From Pseudomonas iridis (GTDB lineage: Bacteria > Pseudomonadota > Gammaproteobacteria > Pseudomonadales > Pseudomonadaceae): a stretch of 64,000 nucleotides of DNA. Location: assembly GCF_017980685.1 (NCBI RefSeq), contig NZ_JACXXO010000007.1:124001-188000 (forward strand), read 5' to 3'. A model generated the notes under the pieces. It was not told the DNA's origin and ran no database searches. It was given only the letters and a program-made list of their open reading frames with translations. The translations under genes and the position numbers were made by a program. This document shows positions 43,928 to 52,894 of the stretch, one piece after another; within the stretch, counting starts at the first letter, position 1, and every line of letters begins with the position of its first letter.

Positions 43928-44731
43928 TTAATCCCAGGCAGGCGCAATGCCTTTCGGGCTGGTAAGGCGATGGCCGCGATCCAGCGTGGCGATTTGCGCC
44001 ATGTCGGCATCGCTCAGCGTCAGGGCAGTGGCGCCGAGATTGCTTTGCAGGTTGGCGCGTTTGGTCGATGACGGAATCACCGCATAACCCGACTGCATGG
44101 CCCAGGCCAGAGTGACTTGCGCCGGGGTGGCGTGCAGGCGTTCGGCGATCTGATGGATCAGGGGGTCTTTCAGCACTTCGCCATAGGCGAGGGTCATGTA
44201 TGAGGTGATGTGGATGCCCTGACTCTGGGCGAACCCGGCTACTTTGCGGTTTTGCAGGTACGGATGCAGCTCGATCTGATGGGTCGCGATGTTGTCGGCA
44301 CCGACGGCAGCAATCGCCTGTTTCATCAGGTCGATGGTGAAGTTGGAAATACCGATCTGCCGGGTCAGGCCCAAACGCTTGGCTTCCAGCAGGGCGGTCA
44401 TGAACTCTTCGACGGGCACTTGATCGTCCGGTGATGGCCAGTGGATCAACGTCAGGTCGAGGTAGTCGGTCTGCAGTTTTTGCAGGCTCTCTTTGAGGCT
44501 TTCAATCAGGCGCTCTTTGGCGAAGTTGGCAATCCAGATCTTGCTGGTGATAAACAGCTCTTCACGTGGGATGCCGCTAGCGGCGATGGCCTGGCCGACG
44601 TCGGCTTCGTTCTCGTAGATCTGTGCGGTGTCGATGACCCGATAGCCGAGTTCGAGGGCAGTGCTCACTGAATCGATGACCACCTGGCCTTGCAGGCGGA
44701 ACGTACCAAGGCCGAAAGCGGGAACAGACAT
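43928..44731 (-). CDS. dkgB: Aldo/keto reductase, 2,5-diketo-gluconate reductase B type
   Basis: This 267-residue protein has the family length of DkgB. Motifs: GLGTFRLQG, the catalytic Asp/Tyr segment [19 protein letters not shown] with the catalytic Lys, LIHWPSP, and the cofactor segment [13 protein letters not shown]. It reduces aldehydes and ketones with NADPH; the physiological substrate cannot be read from sequence. ATG 44731 has GGAG upstream; the longer ORF adds an unlikely 33-residue tail. It ends 17 bases from the kinase gene, tail to tail, with no clear terminator between. Confidence 0.92.
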   Translation of the reverse strand: MSVPAFGLGTFRLQGQVVIDSVSTALELGYRVIDTAQIYENEADVGQAIAASGIPREELFITSKIWIANFAKERLIESLKESLQKLQTDYLDLTLIHWPSPDDQVPVEEFMTALLEAKRLGLTRQIGISNFTIDLMKQAIAAVGADNIATHQIELHPYLQNRKVAGFAQSQGIHITSYMTLAYGEVLKDPLIHQIAERLHATPAQVTLAWAMQSGYAVIPSSTKRANLQSNLGATALTLSDADMAQIATLDRGHRLTSPKGIAPAWD

Positions 44732-44866
44732 GAAGACTCCAGGGGTTGCAGTGGGAATGGGGGGAGTATCTGCGTTTGCTTTCGTGGGAAAAACCGTTGG
44801 TAGCGCAAAGCATTGTTGATCAGAAATCATGAATCAATTCCCAGACTTGTGATGTCTGGGCTGGCC

Positions 44867-44966
44867 TCTTCGCGGGCAAGCTCGCTCCCACAGGGAATTG
44901 TGTTGGTGCTGAATTGTATTTACATCCCGAAAACCTTTGGGAGCTGGCTTGCCAGCGATCGCCGCG
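44867..44966. repeat. Two REP-type fragments between dkgB and pirin
   Basis: A REP with core GCGGGCAAGCTCGCTCCCAC lies at 44869-44893, and a second, differently typed REP with core GGGAGCTGGCTTGCCAGCGA at 44940-44959. They are not a symmetric doublet. The rest of the 367-base gap 44732-45098 shows no gene. Confidence 0.65.
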
Positions 44967-45098
44967 ACTCGGTCTTGAGGCTGCCGAAGTACACTGTCCT
45001 CCAGATAGAACGATGAAGCTGGTTTTTGCCGTCTAGTGCAATAATCGTCATGCAATTAAGCTGAATCCATTGCATCAGCTACCCATTTGGAGCCAGCC

Positions 45099-45965
45099 AT
45101 GAAAAACATCATCGGTATTTACACCAGCCCTCGCGGCCATTGGGTCGGCGATGGTTTTCCGGTTCGCACACTGTTTTCCTACGACAACCTTGGCCAACAC
45201 ATCAGCCCGTTCTTGTTGCTTGATCACGCGGGGCCTGCCGAATTCACGCCGACCACCGAGCAGCGCGGCGTGGGTCAGCATCCGCACCGTGGTTTTGAAA
45301 CCGTGACGATTGTTTACGACGGTGAAGTGCAGCACCGCGACTCCACGGGCAGCGGTGGCACCATCGGCCCGGGCGACGTGCAATGGATGACCGCCGCCTC
45401 CGGAATACTCCACGAAGAGTTCCACTCGGAAAACTTCGCCAAAACCGGTGGCAAGCTGGAAATGGTTCAGCTGTGGGTCAATCTGCCCGCCAAGGACAAG
45501 ATGGCCGCGCCGGGTTACCAGACAATTCTCGACCGTGACATCCCGCGCATTGCGCTCAAGGACAATGCCGGCAGCCTGCGTTTGATCGCCGGTGAGTTCG
45601 ACGGCCATACAGGCCCGTCGCGCACCTTCACGCCAATTGATGTCTGGGATCTGCGCCTGAACGCTGGCAAGTTGCTGGCGCTGGATCTTCACGAAGGACG
45701 CAATACTGCGCTGGTGGTGTTGAAAGGTTCGGTGCAGATCAATGAACAAGAATCGGCGGAGCAGGGGCAACTGGTGTTGTTCGAGCGCGACGGCCGTCAA
45801 CTGGCTCTCAAAGCTGCAACCGACGCCGTGGTGTTGCTGCTGAGCGGCGAGCCGATCGACGAACCGATCGTCGGCCACGGCCCGTTCGTGATGAACACCG
45901 AGCAGGAAATCCATCAGGCCTTCGCCGATTTCCAGTCCGGGCGTTTTGGCCGAATGCACGGTTAA
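45099..45965 (+). CDS. Pirin family protein
   Basis: This 288-residue bicupin protein has the pirin signature: the N-terminal metal site HPHRGFETVT with the downstream Glu/His segment SGILHEEFHSE, and a C-terminal pirin domain (FTPIDVWDLRL onward). Pirins are iron-binding; some have quercetinase activity and some act in redox regulation. ATG 45099 has GGAG at 45089-45092. Confidence 0.92.
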   Translation: MKNIIGIYTSPRGHWVGDGFPVRTLFSYDNLGQHISPFLLLDHAGPAEFTPTTEQRGVGQHPHRGFETVTIVYDGEVQHRDSTGSGGTIGPGDVQWMTAASGILHEEFHSENFAKTGGKLEMVQLWVNLPAKDKMAAPGYQTILDRDIPRIALKDNAGSLRLIAGEFDGHTGPSRTFTPIDVWDLRLNAGKLLALDLHEGRNTALVVLKGSVQINEQESAEQGQLVLFERDGRQLALKAATDAVVLLLSGEPIDEPIVGHGPFVMNTEQEIHQAFADFQSGRFGRMHG

Positions 45966-46091
45966 TTCCGGCCATAACATAAAACCTTGCAGGCGTGAGC
46001 CTGCCCGCGATAGTGGCGGAACGATTCAATGCAACCAGTGCGGGGGCGATCAGGTCAGATTTTTCACAACCTCTGACACGAGCCCCGGACG

Positions 46092-46886
46092 ATGAAAAAC
46101 CTGCGGATCGCCACCTTCAACGTCAACGGCCTGCGCGCGCGGCTGCCCAATCTGCTGGAGTGGCTCAAGCGCGAGCAGCCGGACATCGTTTGTCTGCAAG
46201 AACTCAAATCGCTCGACAGCGCGTTCCCCGCAACCGAACTGGAAGCGGCCGGTTACGGCGCGATCTGGCATGGTCAGGCGGCATGGAACGGTGTGGCGAT
46301 CCTCGCCCGCGATGCGCAACCACTGGAGAGTCGGCGCGGCTTGCCCGGTGATCCCGAGGACAAGCACAGCCGCTATCTGGAAGCGGCGGTGCACGGCGTG
46401 TTGGTCGGTTGTCTGTACCTGCCCAACGGCAACCCGCAGCCAGGGCCGAAATTCGATTACAAACTGGCATGGTTCGAACGGCTGATCACCTATGCGAAAG
46501 ACCTGCAAAGCAGTGATCACCCCGTGGTGCTGGCCGGCGACTACAACGTCGTGCCCACCGACATGGACATCTACAACACCCGCTCATGGCTGAAGGATGC
46601 GTTGCTGCAACCCGAAAGCCGCGAGTGTTATCAGCGATTGCTGGATCAGGGCTGGACCGATTCGCTGCGGCATCTGTATCCCGAAGATCGCCTCTATACT
46701 TTCTGGGATTACTTCCGCCAGCACTGGCAAAGCAACTCCGGCCTGCGCATCGATCATCTGTTACTCAATCCGGCGCTGAGCCCTTACCTGCATGAGGCCG
46801 GCGTAGATGCCTGGGTACGCAATGAACCGCACGCCAGCGACCATGCACCGACATGGATTCGCATAGGCTCACGGAAAAAACGCTAG
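46092..46886 (+). CDS. xthA: Exonuclease III family AP endonuclease
   Basis: This 264-residue protein has the endonuclease/exonuclease/phosphatase fold in the exonuclease III arrangement: ATFNVNGLRARL at the start, CLQELK with the metal-binding Glu, GDYNVVP with the catalytic Asp and Asn, and the C-terminal RIDHLLL and ASDHAP motifs. It repairs abasic sites and trims 3' ends. Pseudomonas genomes carry more than one exoIII-like gene, so the symbol is provisional. Confidence 0.88.
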   Translation: MKNLRIATFNVNGLRARLPNLLEWLKREQPDIVCLQELKSLDSAFPATELEAAGYGAIWHGQAAWNGVAILARDAQPLESRRGLPGDPEDKHSRYLEAAVHGVLVGCLYLPNGNPQPGPKFDYKLAWFERLITYAKDLQSSDHPVVLAGDYNVVPTDMDIYNTRSWLKDALLQPESRECYQRLLDQGWTDSLRHLYPEDRLYTFWDYFRQHWQSNSGLRIDHLLLNPALSPYLHEAGVDAWVRNEPHASDHAPTWIRIGSRKKR

Positions 46887-46986
46887 GGGCGATTGGTGAA
46901 ATCAATTGTCGAATTCAGTGCCCCATACCGTATACATGGCGACCATCAACGCAGTGACTTGCGGCCCCATGCATAAGGACTGAGCA

Positions 46987-47814
46987 ATGAGTGAGCCACG
47001 TCTGACGAATCTGAAACGGTATCTGCAACGCCTGGGTTTCGAGGCGCCACCGCCGCCGACCCTGGAAACCCTGCGCGAGTTGCAATGGCGCCATACCGGC
47101 GCTTTCACCTTTGAAAATCTCGCAACGGTCACCGGCGCCCCGGTATTGATCGATCTTGCCTCGATTGAGCAGAAAGTCTTGCACGGTGGGCGCGGCGGTT
47201 ACTGTTACGAACTCAATCATCTGTTTTTTGCCCTGTTGCTTGAATTGGGCTTCGACGTTCGTGCCATCAGCGGGCGAGTGGTCATGAATCAGCCCGAAGG
47301 CGCCTGGACCGCGCGCACCCATCGCTTGAGTCTGGTAACCCTCGACGGCGTGCGCTACGTCACCGATGTCGGCTTCGGCGGCATGGTGCCGACCGCACCG
47401 CTGATGCTGGATACCGAGGCCGAGCAAGCCACACCGCACGAACCGTATCGCATCGAAAAACAACCCGATGGCTACATGCTGCGCGCCAATGTCGGGGGCG
47501 AATGGCGGCCGATGTACCTGTTCGATCTGCAACGCCAGGAAGACATCGATTTCACCATCGGCAACTGGTACGTCTCGACGCATCCGCAATCACCGTTTGC
47601 CCATCGCCTGATGGTTGCGCGTACTGGCGATGGCTGGCGGCGCACATTGAACAATGGCAGTTTCGCGATCCACCGCATCGGCGCCGAGAGCGAGCGGCGT
47701 GATGTCATCGACGTTGATGAACTGATTGAGTTGCTGCTGCAGGAGTTCGATCTACATTTGCCTGAGCGGCCGCATGTGCGCGACACCTTGGCGCGGTTGA
47801 TTGTCCCGGCCTGA
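46987..47814 (+). CDS. nat: Arylamine N-acetyltransferase
   Basis: This 275-residue protein has the NAT catalytic triad: Cys73 in RGGYCYELN, His in ARTHRLSLV and Asp in VTDVGFGG. It transfers acetyl from acetyl-CoA to arylamines and arylhydrazines. Length and motif spacing are normal for the family. Confidence 0.93.
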   Translation: MSEPRLTNLKRYLQRLGFEAPPPPTLETLRELQWRHTGAFTFENLATVTGAPVLIDLASIEQKVLHGGRGGYCYELNHLFFALLLELGFDVRAISGRVVMNQPEGAWTARTHRLSLVTLDGVRYVTDVGFGGMVPTAPLMLDTEAEQATPHEPYRIEKQPDGYMLRANVGGEWRPMYLFDLQRQEDIDFTIGNWYVSTHPQSPFAHRLMVARTGDGWRRTLNNGSFAIHRIGAESERRDVIDVDELIELLLQEFDLHLPERPHVRDTLARLIVPA

Positions 47815-47817
47815 GGT

Positions 47818-48153
47818 CTATGGCTTCGCATCCGGCTCCAATACCCGGCGAATTTCCCCTACCGCTGCCGACAGTTTCTTCTCAAGGCTCTTGAGGTCGG
47901 CGGCCGTGATGCCTTTCTTGAACTGCCCGGAATGGGCCGAGTCATCGGCTTGGCCCTTATCGCCAGCGCTATCGAGCAGCGCATGGCGCAGGGTGTTGTT
48001 GATCACCGTCTGATAACCAAACCCCTCGTTTTCCGCCACCGTGCGCGCGGCGTCTATAACGGCATCGTCGAGCATGATGGTGATGCGGGTTTTGCCCTTG
48101 GTGGACACCGCTGCGCCACGTTTGCCCTGAGAGAAGTCATATTCATCTTTCAT
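47818..48153 (-). CDS. brnA: BrnA-type antitoxin
   Basis: This 111-residue protein has a ribbon-helix-helix core (KTRITIMLDDAVIDAARTVAENEGFGYQTVINNTLRHAL, in parts) typical of BrnA antitoxins. It follows the toxin gene by 3 bases, the unusual toxin-first order that is normal for brnT-brnA. The C-terminal tail (Lys/Ala/Glu-rich) is longer than in many homologues. It should neutralise BrnT and repress the operon. Confidence 0.82.
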   Translation of the reverse strand: MKDEYDFSQGKRGAAVSTKGKTRITIMLDDAVIDAARTVAENEGFGYQTVINNTLRHALLDSAGDKGQADDSAHSGQFKKGITAADLKSLEKKLSAAVGEIRRVLEPDAKP

Positions 48154-48156
48154 CGG

Positions 48157-48441
48157 TCAAGCCTCCAGAAAATACTCGCAACGTTCGCTCGGGGTGGCGA
48201 AACGTGCAGAAATAACGCGTACGACATTCGCTTCGCGGTAACTGTACGCAACGACCAATAAACGTCCCCTGGCATCGAGGCCGAGGGTGATCCAGCGTTG
48301 TTCGTCATGGTCGTTGTCCTCAATGGTTAGTGCGCGTTCATCGTGAAAAACCGCTTCAGTCTCTGCAAGGCTGACACCCCTGTGCTTGAGTTTATTGGCT
48401 GCGTTCTTGCTTTTGTCGTACTGAATGTCGAATGGCTTCAT
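48157..48441 (-). CDS. brnT: BrnT-type toxin
   Basis: This 94-residue protein matches the BrnT pattern: IQYDKSKNAANKLKHRGVSL near the start, AVFHDERAL, then the strand segment RWITLGLDARGRLLVVAYS and the C-terminal RVISARFATPSER. BrnT is an RNase-type toxin related in fold to RelE. Confidence 0.85.
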   Translation of the reverse strand: MKPFDIQYDKSKNAANKLKHRGVSLAETEAVFHDERALTIEDNDHDEQRWITLGLDARGRLLVVAYSYREANVVRVISARFATPSERCEYFLEA

Positions 48442-48442
48442 T

Positions 48443-48463
48443 ATGCATACTTTATATGTATAA
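48443..48463 (-). promoter_or_regulatory. Likely brnTA operator
   Basis: GCATAC and GTATA form an inverted pair around TTTATAT immediately upstream of brnT. BrnA autoregulates its operon in other species. The exact operator is inferred. Confidence 0.4.
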
Positions 48464-48615
48464 AAAAGGGCGCGACCGCACCGTCGGTCGCCATGGACAC
48501 TTCAGCCTAGTGGTAGATAGAGCAGGGGCAGGAGGGGATGTGTTGCCGGATTTGTGGGGGATGGAAGCTGCGGGATAGAAGCTTGGGTGGCTACCTATCC
48601 ATTATCTGACTGATA

Positions 48616-48629
48616 AGTTGTATACAACT
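48616..48629. promoter_or_regulatory. Palindromic operator AGTTGTATACAACT before the purine permease
   Basis: A perfect 14-base palindrome containing TTGTATACAA, a typical GntR-family operator type, 68 bases before the permease start. Confidence 0.55.
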
Positions 48630-48696
48630 CTATGGACATTTGTCACGAGTATTGAATACAGTGTGCGCATAACAAAAACCAGGGAACCCCCCCACC

Positions 48697-50223
48697 ATGA
48701 AAACGCCCCATGTTTCACACCAACGGCCCGAGGACGAAAACCTCGGGGTCGGCGCGAATATGGCTTACGGCCTGCAACATGTTCTGACCATGTATGGCGG
48801 TATCGTCGCGGTGCCACTGATCATCGGTCAGGCGGCCGGGCTGTCGCCCGCAGACATTGGTTTGTTGATTGCTGCTTCATTGTTTGCGGGGGGGCTGGCG
48901 ACACTGCTGCAAACCCTGGGTCTACCGTTTTTTGGCTGTCAGTTGCCGCTGGTTCAGGGTGTGTCGTTTTCGGGCGTTGCGACCATGGTCGCGATCGTCA
49001 GCAGCGGCGGGGAGGGTGGCTTCCAGTCGGTGCTTGGCGCGGTGATTGCCGCGTCGCTGATCGGCTTGTTGATTACCCCGGTGTTCTCGCGCATCACCAA
49101 GTTCTTCCCGCCGCTGGTGACCGGCATTGTGATCACCACCATCGGCCTCACGCTGATGCCGGTGGCCGCGCGCTGGGCCATGGGCGGCAATAGCCAGGCG
49201 CCGGACTTCGGCAGCATGCAGAACATTGGTCTGGCGGCGGTCACGCTGGTGCTGGTGTTACTGCTGAGCAAGGTCGGCAGCTCGACCATCTCGCGCTTGT
49301 CGATCCTGTTGGCGATGGTGATCGGTACGGTGCTGGCCGTGTTCCTTGGGATGGCCGACTTCTCTGGCGTCACCACCGGCCCGATGTTCGGCTTCCCGAC
49401 ACCGTTCCATTTCGGCATGCCGACTTTCCACTTCGCAGCGATTCTGTCGATGTGCATCGTGGTCATGGTGACGCTTGTGGAAACCTCGGCGGACATTCTC
49501 GCGGTGGGTGAAATCATCGGCACCAAGGTCGATTCCAAACGTCTGGGCAATGGACTGCGCGCGGACATGCTGTCGAGCATGTTTGCGCCGATCTTCGGCT
49601 CGTTCACCCAGAGCGCCTTCGCCCAGAACGTTGGCCTGGTGGCGGTGACCGGGATCAAGAGTCGTTTTGTGGTCGCCACCGGTGGTCTGTTTCTGGTAGT
49701 CCTTGGCCTGCTGCCATTCATGGGCCGAGTGATCGCGGCAGTGCCGACTTCGGTACTCGGCGGCGCAGGTATTGTGTTGTTTGGCACCGTGGCCGCGAGT
49801 GGTATCCGTACGTTGTCGAAGGTTGACTACCGTAACAACGTCAATCTGATCATTGTCGCGACCTCGATTGGTTTCGGCATGATCCCGATTGCTGCGCCGA
49901 GCTTCTACGATCAATTCCCGAGCTGGTTTGCGACCATTTTCCACTCGGGTATCAGCTCGTCGGCGATCATGGCGATCCTGCTTAACCTGGCGTTCAACCA
50001 CTTCACTACCGGCAACTCTGACCAGCAGTCGGTGTTTGCGGTGGCGGAGGAGCGAACTCTGCGTTATCGCGATCTGGCGGCGCTGCGTGAGGGTGATTAC
50101 TTCTGCGACGGCAAACTGCATGATTGCGATGGCAAGGAAGTGCCGGTGATCGAAGTGGACGCGGATCACGACCATGGTCACGGTGCACCGAAGGTGCAGG
50201 TGAAGAGCAGCGAGCATGTTTGA
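48697..50223 (+). CDS. NCS2 xanthine/uric acid permease
   Basis: This 508-residue membrane protein has about 12-14 helices and the NCS2 features: the N-terminal YGLQHVLTMYGG, QLPLVQGVSFSGVATM and the motif VETSADILAVGEIIGTK. This subgroup carries purines (xanthine or urate) by proton symport. The C-terminal tail is acidic and His-rich (DADHDHGHG). A GntR-type palindrome upstream suggests purine-dependent control. Confidence 0.9.
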   Translation: MKTPHVSHQRPEDENLGVGANMAYGLQHVLTMYGGIVAVPLIIGQAAGLSPADIGLLIAASLFAGGLATLLQTLGLPFFGCQLPLVQGVSFSGVATMVAIVSSGGEGGFQSVLGAVIAASLIGLLITPVFSRITKFFPPLVTGIVITTIGLTLMPVAARWAMGGNSQAPDFGSMQNIGLAAVTLVLVLLLSKVGSSTISRLSILLAMVIGTVLAVFLGMADFSGVTTGPMFGFPTPFHFGMPTFHFAAILSMCIVVMVTLVETSADILAVGEIIGTKVDSKRLGNGLRADMLSSMFAPIFGSFTQSAFAQNVGLVAVTGIKSRFVVATGGLFLVVLGLLPFMGRVIAAVPTSVLGGAGIVLFGTVAASGIRTLSKVDYRNNVNLIIVATSIGFGMIPIAAPSFYDQFPSWFATIFHSGISSSAIMAILLNLAFNHFTTGNSDQQSVFAVAEERTLRYRDLAALREGDYFCDGKLHDCDGKEVPVIEVDADHDHGHGAPKVQVKSSEHV

Positions 50224-50235
50224 TCGCTGATCGAA

Positions 50236-50273
50236 TAAAAAGGCCGATCTGTTGGAAGACAGATCGGCCTTTT
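50236..50273 (+). terminator. Terminator after the purine permease
   Basis: Long stem AAAAGGCCGATCTG with CAGATCGGCCTTTT around TTGGAAGA, followed by CGTTTTC. Confidence 0.88.
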
Positions 50274-50284
50274 CGTTTTCGTGG

Positions 50285-50360
50285 AGATCAAAAGATCGCA
50301 GCCTGCGGGGGAATGCATTTCAAACTGTAGGAGCTGCCGCAGGCTGCGATCTTTTGATCT
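50285..50360. repeat. 24-bp inverted repeat of the TGTAGGAGCTGC element family
   Basis: Arms 50285-50308 and 50337-50360 are exact reverse complements; the spacer ends in TGTAGGAGCTG. It shares the GATCTTTTGATC/GCTGCGATC core with 27257-27338. Confidence 0.82.
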
Positions 50361-50374
50361 TTCCGAGCGCCCAC

Positions 50375-50409
50375 AAAAAAGCCCCTGAACCTTTCGATTC
50401 AGGGGCTTT
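50375..50409 (-). terminator. Terminator of tRNA-Asn
   Basis: Stem AAAGCCCCTGAA with TTCAGGGGCTTT, followed on the minus strand by a T-run, 7 bases past the tRNA. Confidence 0.85.
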
Positions 50410-50415
50410 GCTATT

Positions 50416-50491
<76 letters not shown>

Positions 50492-50710
50492 ATTGGTGCG
50501 TATGTTACTGATTCAAAAAGAGAAGTCAAGCGTCTGTTGTTGAATTTTGCAATTCGTCAGGACGGACGGTGGTTTACCGGCAATTGGCGGTTACCAGAAT
50601 TGCCTCAGGGGTCTACCATGGCCGCCCGGAAGTGGTCACACGCGCTGCCGGCCATTCGCCGAAAAGGTACGCGCCATGAATCACACATCACTGTACATCG
50701 AGGTGCTCGC

Positions 50711-50941
50711 ATGACCACCGCTCAAATCAGCCTGCCAAAAGGCGTCGGCCCGCACGCCGAAAAACTCTTTGATGCAATCACTCAGGCCAGCACCGCTGAA
50801 GAATTGAACCGCGCTGGCGGCAAGGCCGAGGGTTTTGTCCTCGGCCTGGAAACTGCCAAGGCCATCAAAAGCCAGATTGCCGAATCGCTGTACGTTGTCT
50901 ATGACGATGCCGCCAGCCAGCGTGCGAGCGAACTGGCTTAA
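50711..50941 (+). CDS. Small conserved hypothetical protein
   Basis: This 76-residue soluble protein starts at ATG 50711 with GAGGTG upstream. It is mostly helical by composition (alternating Ala, Glu, Lys, Leu) and has no membrane segment or recognisable motif. Its last bases overlap the end of the convergent gene below by four bases. I do not recognise its function. The 219 bases between it and tRNA-Asn show no other gene. Confidence 0.6.
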   Translation: MTTAQISLPKGVGPHAEKLFDAITQASTAEELNRAGGKAEGFVLGLETAKAIKSQIAESLYVVYDDAASQRASELA

Positions 50942-51138
50942 CTGCCGAAAGTGATGGTGCCCATCATCAACCTGGCGTAAGCCGCGGTGGTCGCCAGTTG
51001 CACCAGCCACAAGACCAGGCCGCCGAGAAACACCCCGGTCGCCACTTGCAGCACCAGGCTTTTTTCGCGTTTGGCCGGGGCGCGCGGGATGAAATCATCC
51101 ATTTCGTCACGGTCGGCGCGCAGGTTGTCGTTTTTCAT
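50938..51138 (-). CDS. Small single-pass membrane protein
   Basis: This 66-residue protein has an acidic N-terminal stretch (DRDEMDDFIP) and one membrane helix near residues 34-56 (VLQVATGVFLGGLVLWLVQL). ATG 51138 is preferred because GAGAG sits upstream; an alternative ATG at 51171 has an SD too close to the start, and further upstream is a REP doublet. Function unknown. Confidence 0.6.
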   Translation of the reverse strand: MKNDNLRADRDEMDDFIPRAPAKREKSLVLQVATGVFLGGLVLWLVQLATTAAYARLMMGTITFGS

Positions 51139-51175
51139 GTTGGCTCTCGCAGAATTCTCGGGTTGACTCATATCC

Positions 51176-51264
51176 TGTGGGAGCGAGCCTGCTCGCGAAG
51201 GCTTTGTGTCAGTCGACAATATGTTGAATGACACAGCGCTTTCGCGAGCAAGCTCGCTCCCGCA
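51176..51264. repeat. REP doublet (REPIN-like)
   Basis: Inverted REP copies at 51176-51199 and 51241-51264 flank a loop with the nested pair GTGTCA/TGACAC, as at 37501-37585. Confidence 0.88.
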
Positions 51265-51315
51265 GTTAAATCTGTGTGCAGTTTAGAGGGTGTGGACTGT
51301 TTACCGGGACAAATA

Positions 51316-51346
51316 AAAACGGGAAGCCAGAAGGCTTCCCGTTTTT
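51316..51346 (-). terminator. Terminator of the aminotransferase gene
   Basis: Stem AAAACGGGAAGCC with GGCTTCCCGTTTT around AGAA, 16 bases past the stop codon. Confidence 0.85.
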
Positions 51347-51361
51347 CATCGCAATGCGAAA

Positions 51362-52558
51362 TCAGATGACCTGAACAATCGCATCGGTTACAGCCTTGAT
51401 GTTGCTCTGGTTCAGAGCCGCCACGCAGATGCGGCCGGTATCCAGGGCGTAGATGCCGAACTCGTTGCGCAGGCGATGAACCTGTTCAGTGGTCAGGCCG
51501 GAGTAGGAGAACATGCCACGCTGACGGCCGACGAAGCTGAAGTCGCGCTGCGGTGCTTTTTCTGCCAGCAGGCTGACCATTTGCTTGCGCATGCCGCGAA
51601 TACGCAGACGCATTTCCGCCAGTTCGGCTTCCCACTGCGCGCGCAGTTCCGGGCTGTTCAACACGGCGGCGACGATGCTTGCACCGTGGGTCGGCGGGTT
51701 GGAGTAGTTGGTGCGGATCACGCGTTTGACTTGCGACAGCACGCGCGCGCTTTCTTCTTTCGACTCGCTGATGATCGACAGTGCACCCACGCGCTCGCCA
51801 TACAGCGAGAACGACTTGGAGAACGAGCTCGAAACGAAGAAGGTCAGGCCCGATTCTGCGAACAGGCGCACAGCCGCGGCGTCTTCGTCGATGCCGTCAC
51901 CGAAGCCCTGATAAGCCATGTCGAGGAACGGCACGTGACCTTTGGCCTTGACCACTTCCAGCACGTTGTTCCAGTCCGCCGGGGTCAGGTCGACACCGGT
52001 CGGGTTGTGGCAGCAGGCGTGCAGGATAACGATCGAGCCGTTTGGCAGGGCGTTGAGGTCTTCGAGCATGCCGGCACGGTTCACGTCGTGGGTGGCGGCA
52101 TCGTAGTAACGGTAGTTCTGCACCGGGAAACCCGCGGTTTCGAACAGCGCGCGGTGGTTTTCCCAGCTCGGGTCGCTGATCGCCACAACAGCGTTCGGCA
52201 GCAGTTGCTTGAGGAAGTCGGCACCGATTTTCAGTGCGCCGGTCCCGCCGACGGCCTGAGTGGTGATGACGCGACCGGCGCTGATCAGCGGCGAATCATT
52301 ACCGAACAGCAGCTTTTGCACGGCCTGGTCGTAGGCAGCGATGCCATCGATCGGCAGGTAACCGCGCGAAGCGTGTTGAGCGACGCGGATCGTTTCGGCT
52401 TCGATAACGGCGCGCAGAAGTGGAATTCGCCCCTCTTCGTTGCAGTAAACACCTACGCCCAGGTTGACCTTCGTGGTCCGGGTATCGGCGTTGAATGCTT
52501 CGTTGAGGCCCAGGATTGGATCGCGGGGTGCCATTTCGACAGCGGAGAACAGGCTCAT
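51362..52558 (-). CDS. tyrB: Aromatic amino-acid aminotransferase (class I)
   Basis: This 398-residue PLP enzyme belongs to the AspC/TyrB subgroup. It shows LGVGVYCNEEG, ISDPSWENH, HACCHNPTGVD and SSSFSKSFSLYGERVG with the PLP lysine, and the C-terminal ICVAALNQSN. It transaminates aspartate and/or aromatic amino acids with 2-oxoglutarate; AspC versus TyrB preference is uncertain. Its divergent neighbour uvrB matches the P. aeruginosa PA3139/PA3138 order. Confidence 0.9.
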   Translation of the reverse strand: MSLFSAVEMAPRDPILGLNEAFNADTRTTKVNLGVGVYCNEEGRIPLLRAVIEAETIRVAQHASRGYLPIDGIAAYDQAVQKLLFGNDSPLISAGRVITTQAVGGTGALKIGADFLKQLLPNAVVAISDPSWENHRALFETAGFPVQNYRYYDAATHDVNRAGMLEDLNALPNGSIVILHACCHNPTGVDLTPADWNNVLEVVKAKGHVPFLDMAYQGFGDGIDEDAAAVRLFAESGLTFFVSSSFSKSFSLYGERVGALSIISESKEESARVLSQVKRVIRTNYSNPPTHGASIVAAVLNSPELRAQWEAELAEMRLRIRGMRKQMVSLLAEKAPQRDFSFVGRQRGMFSYSGLTTEQVHRLRNEFGIYALDTGRICVAALNQSNIKAVTDAIVQVI

Positions 52559-52894
52559 TTTTGCGGCGGCTCTGAATGGAGAGTGGAGGGACGTGTCGCG
52601 CTCCAGCCGGATGCACTAGAGCGGTGCACAAACGGGGAGCTAGTATAGAGGCCATCACCGAGCAATGGCGACAGGCGATTCGGCTTTTAGGGTAAGTTTT
52701 TCCGATTATTTCTTGACCGTTAGTCGATTGAACGTGTCAGAGTTTTTACCGGATGTAGGACGTTTGCCTTGAAAGCCAAGGCAATCGCCACCACATTCAG
52801 CACAATCCAGATTTTTCTTGCGCGACATCGGTCGTTTGCGGTCGTCCCCGTGGTGTTCCGCTTTACTCGGAACCCCGCGATCCCAGAGGTGTGT
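52559..52894. other. Divergent promoter region, aminotransferase/uvrB
   Basis: This 336-base gap has a TATACT on the minus strand at 52647-52642 that could be the -10 of the aminotransferase promoter. No LexA box is seen for uvrB, and no gene or other structure stands out. Confidence 0.4.

Noticed and set aside
52700..52894. LexA (SOS) box for uvrB
   Set aside because: No CTG-N10-CAG with the proper AT-rich centre is present near the start.
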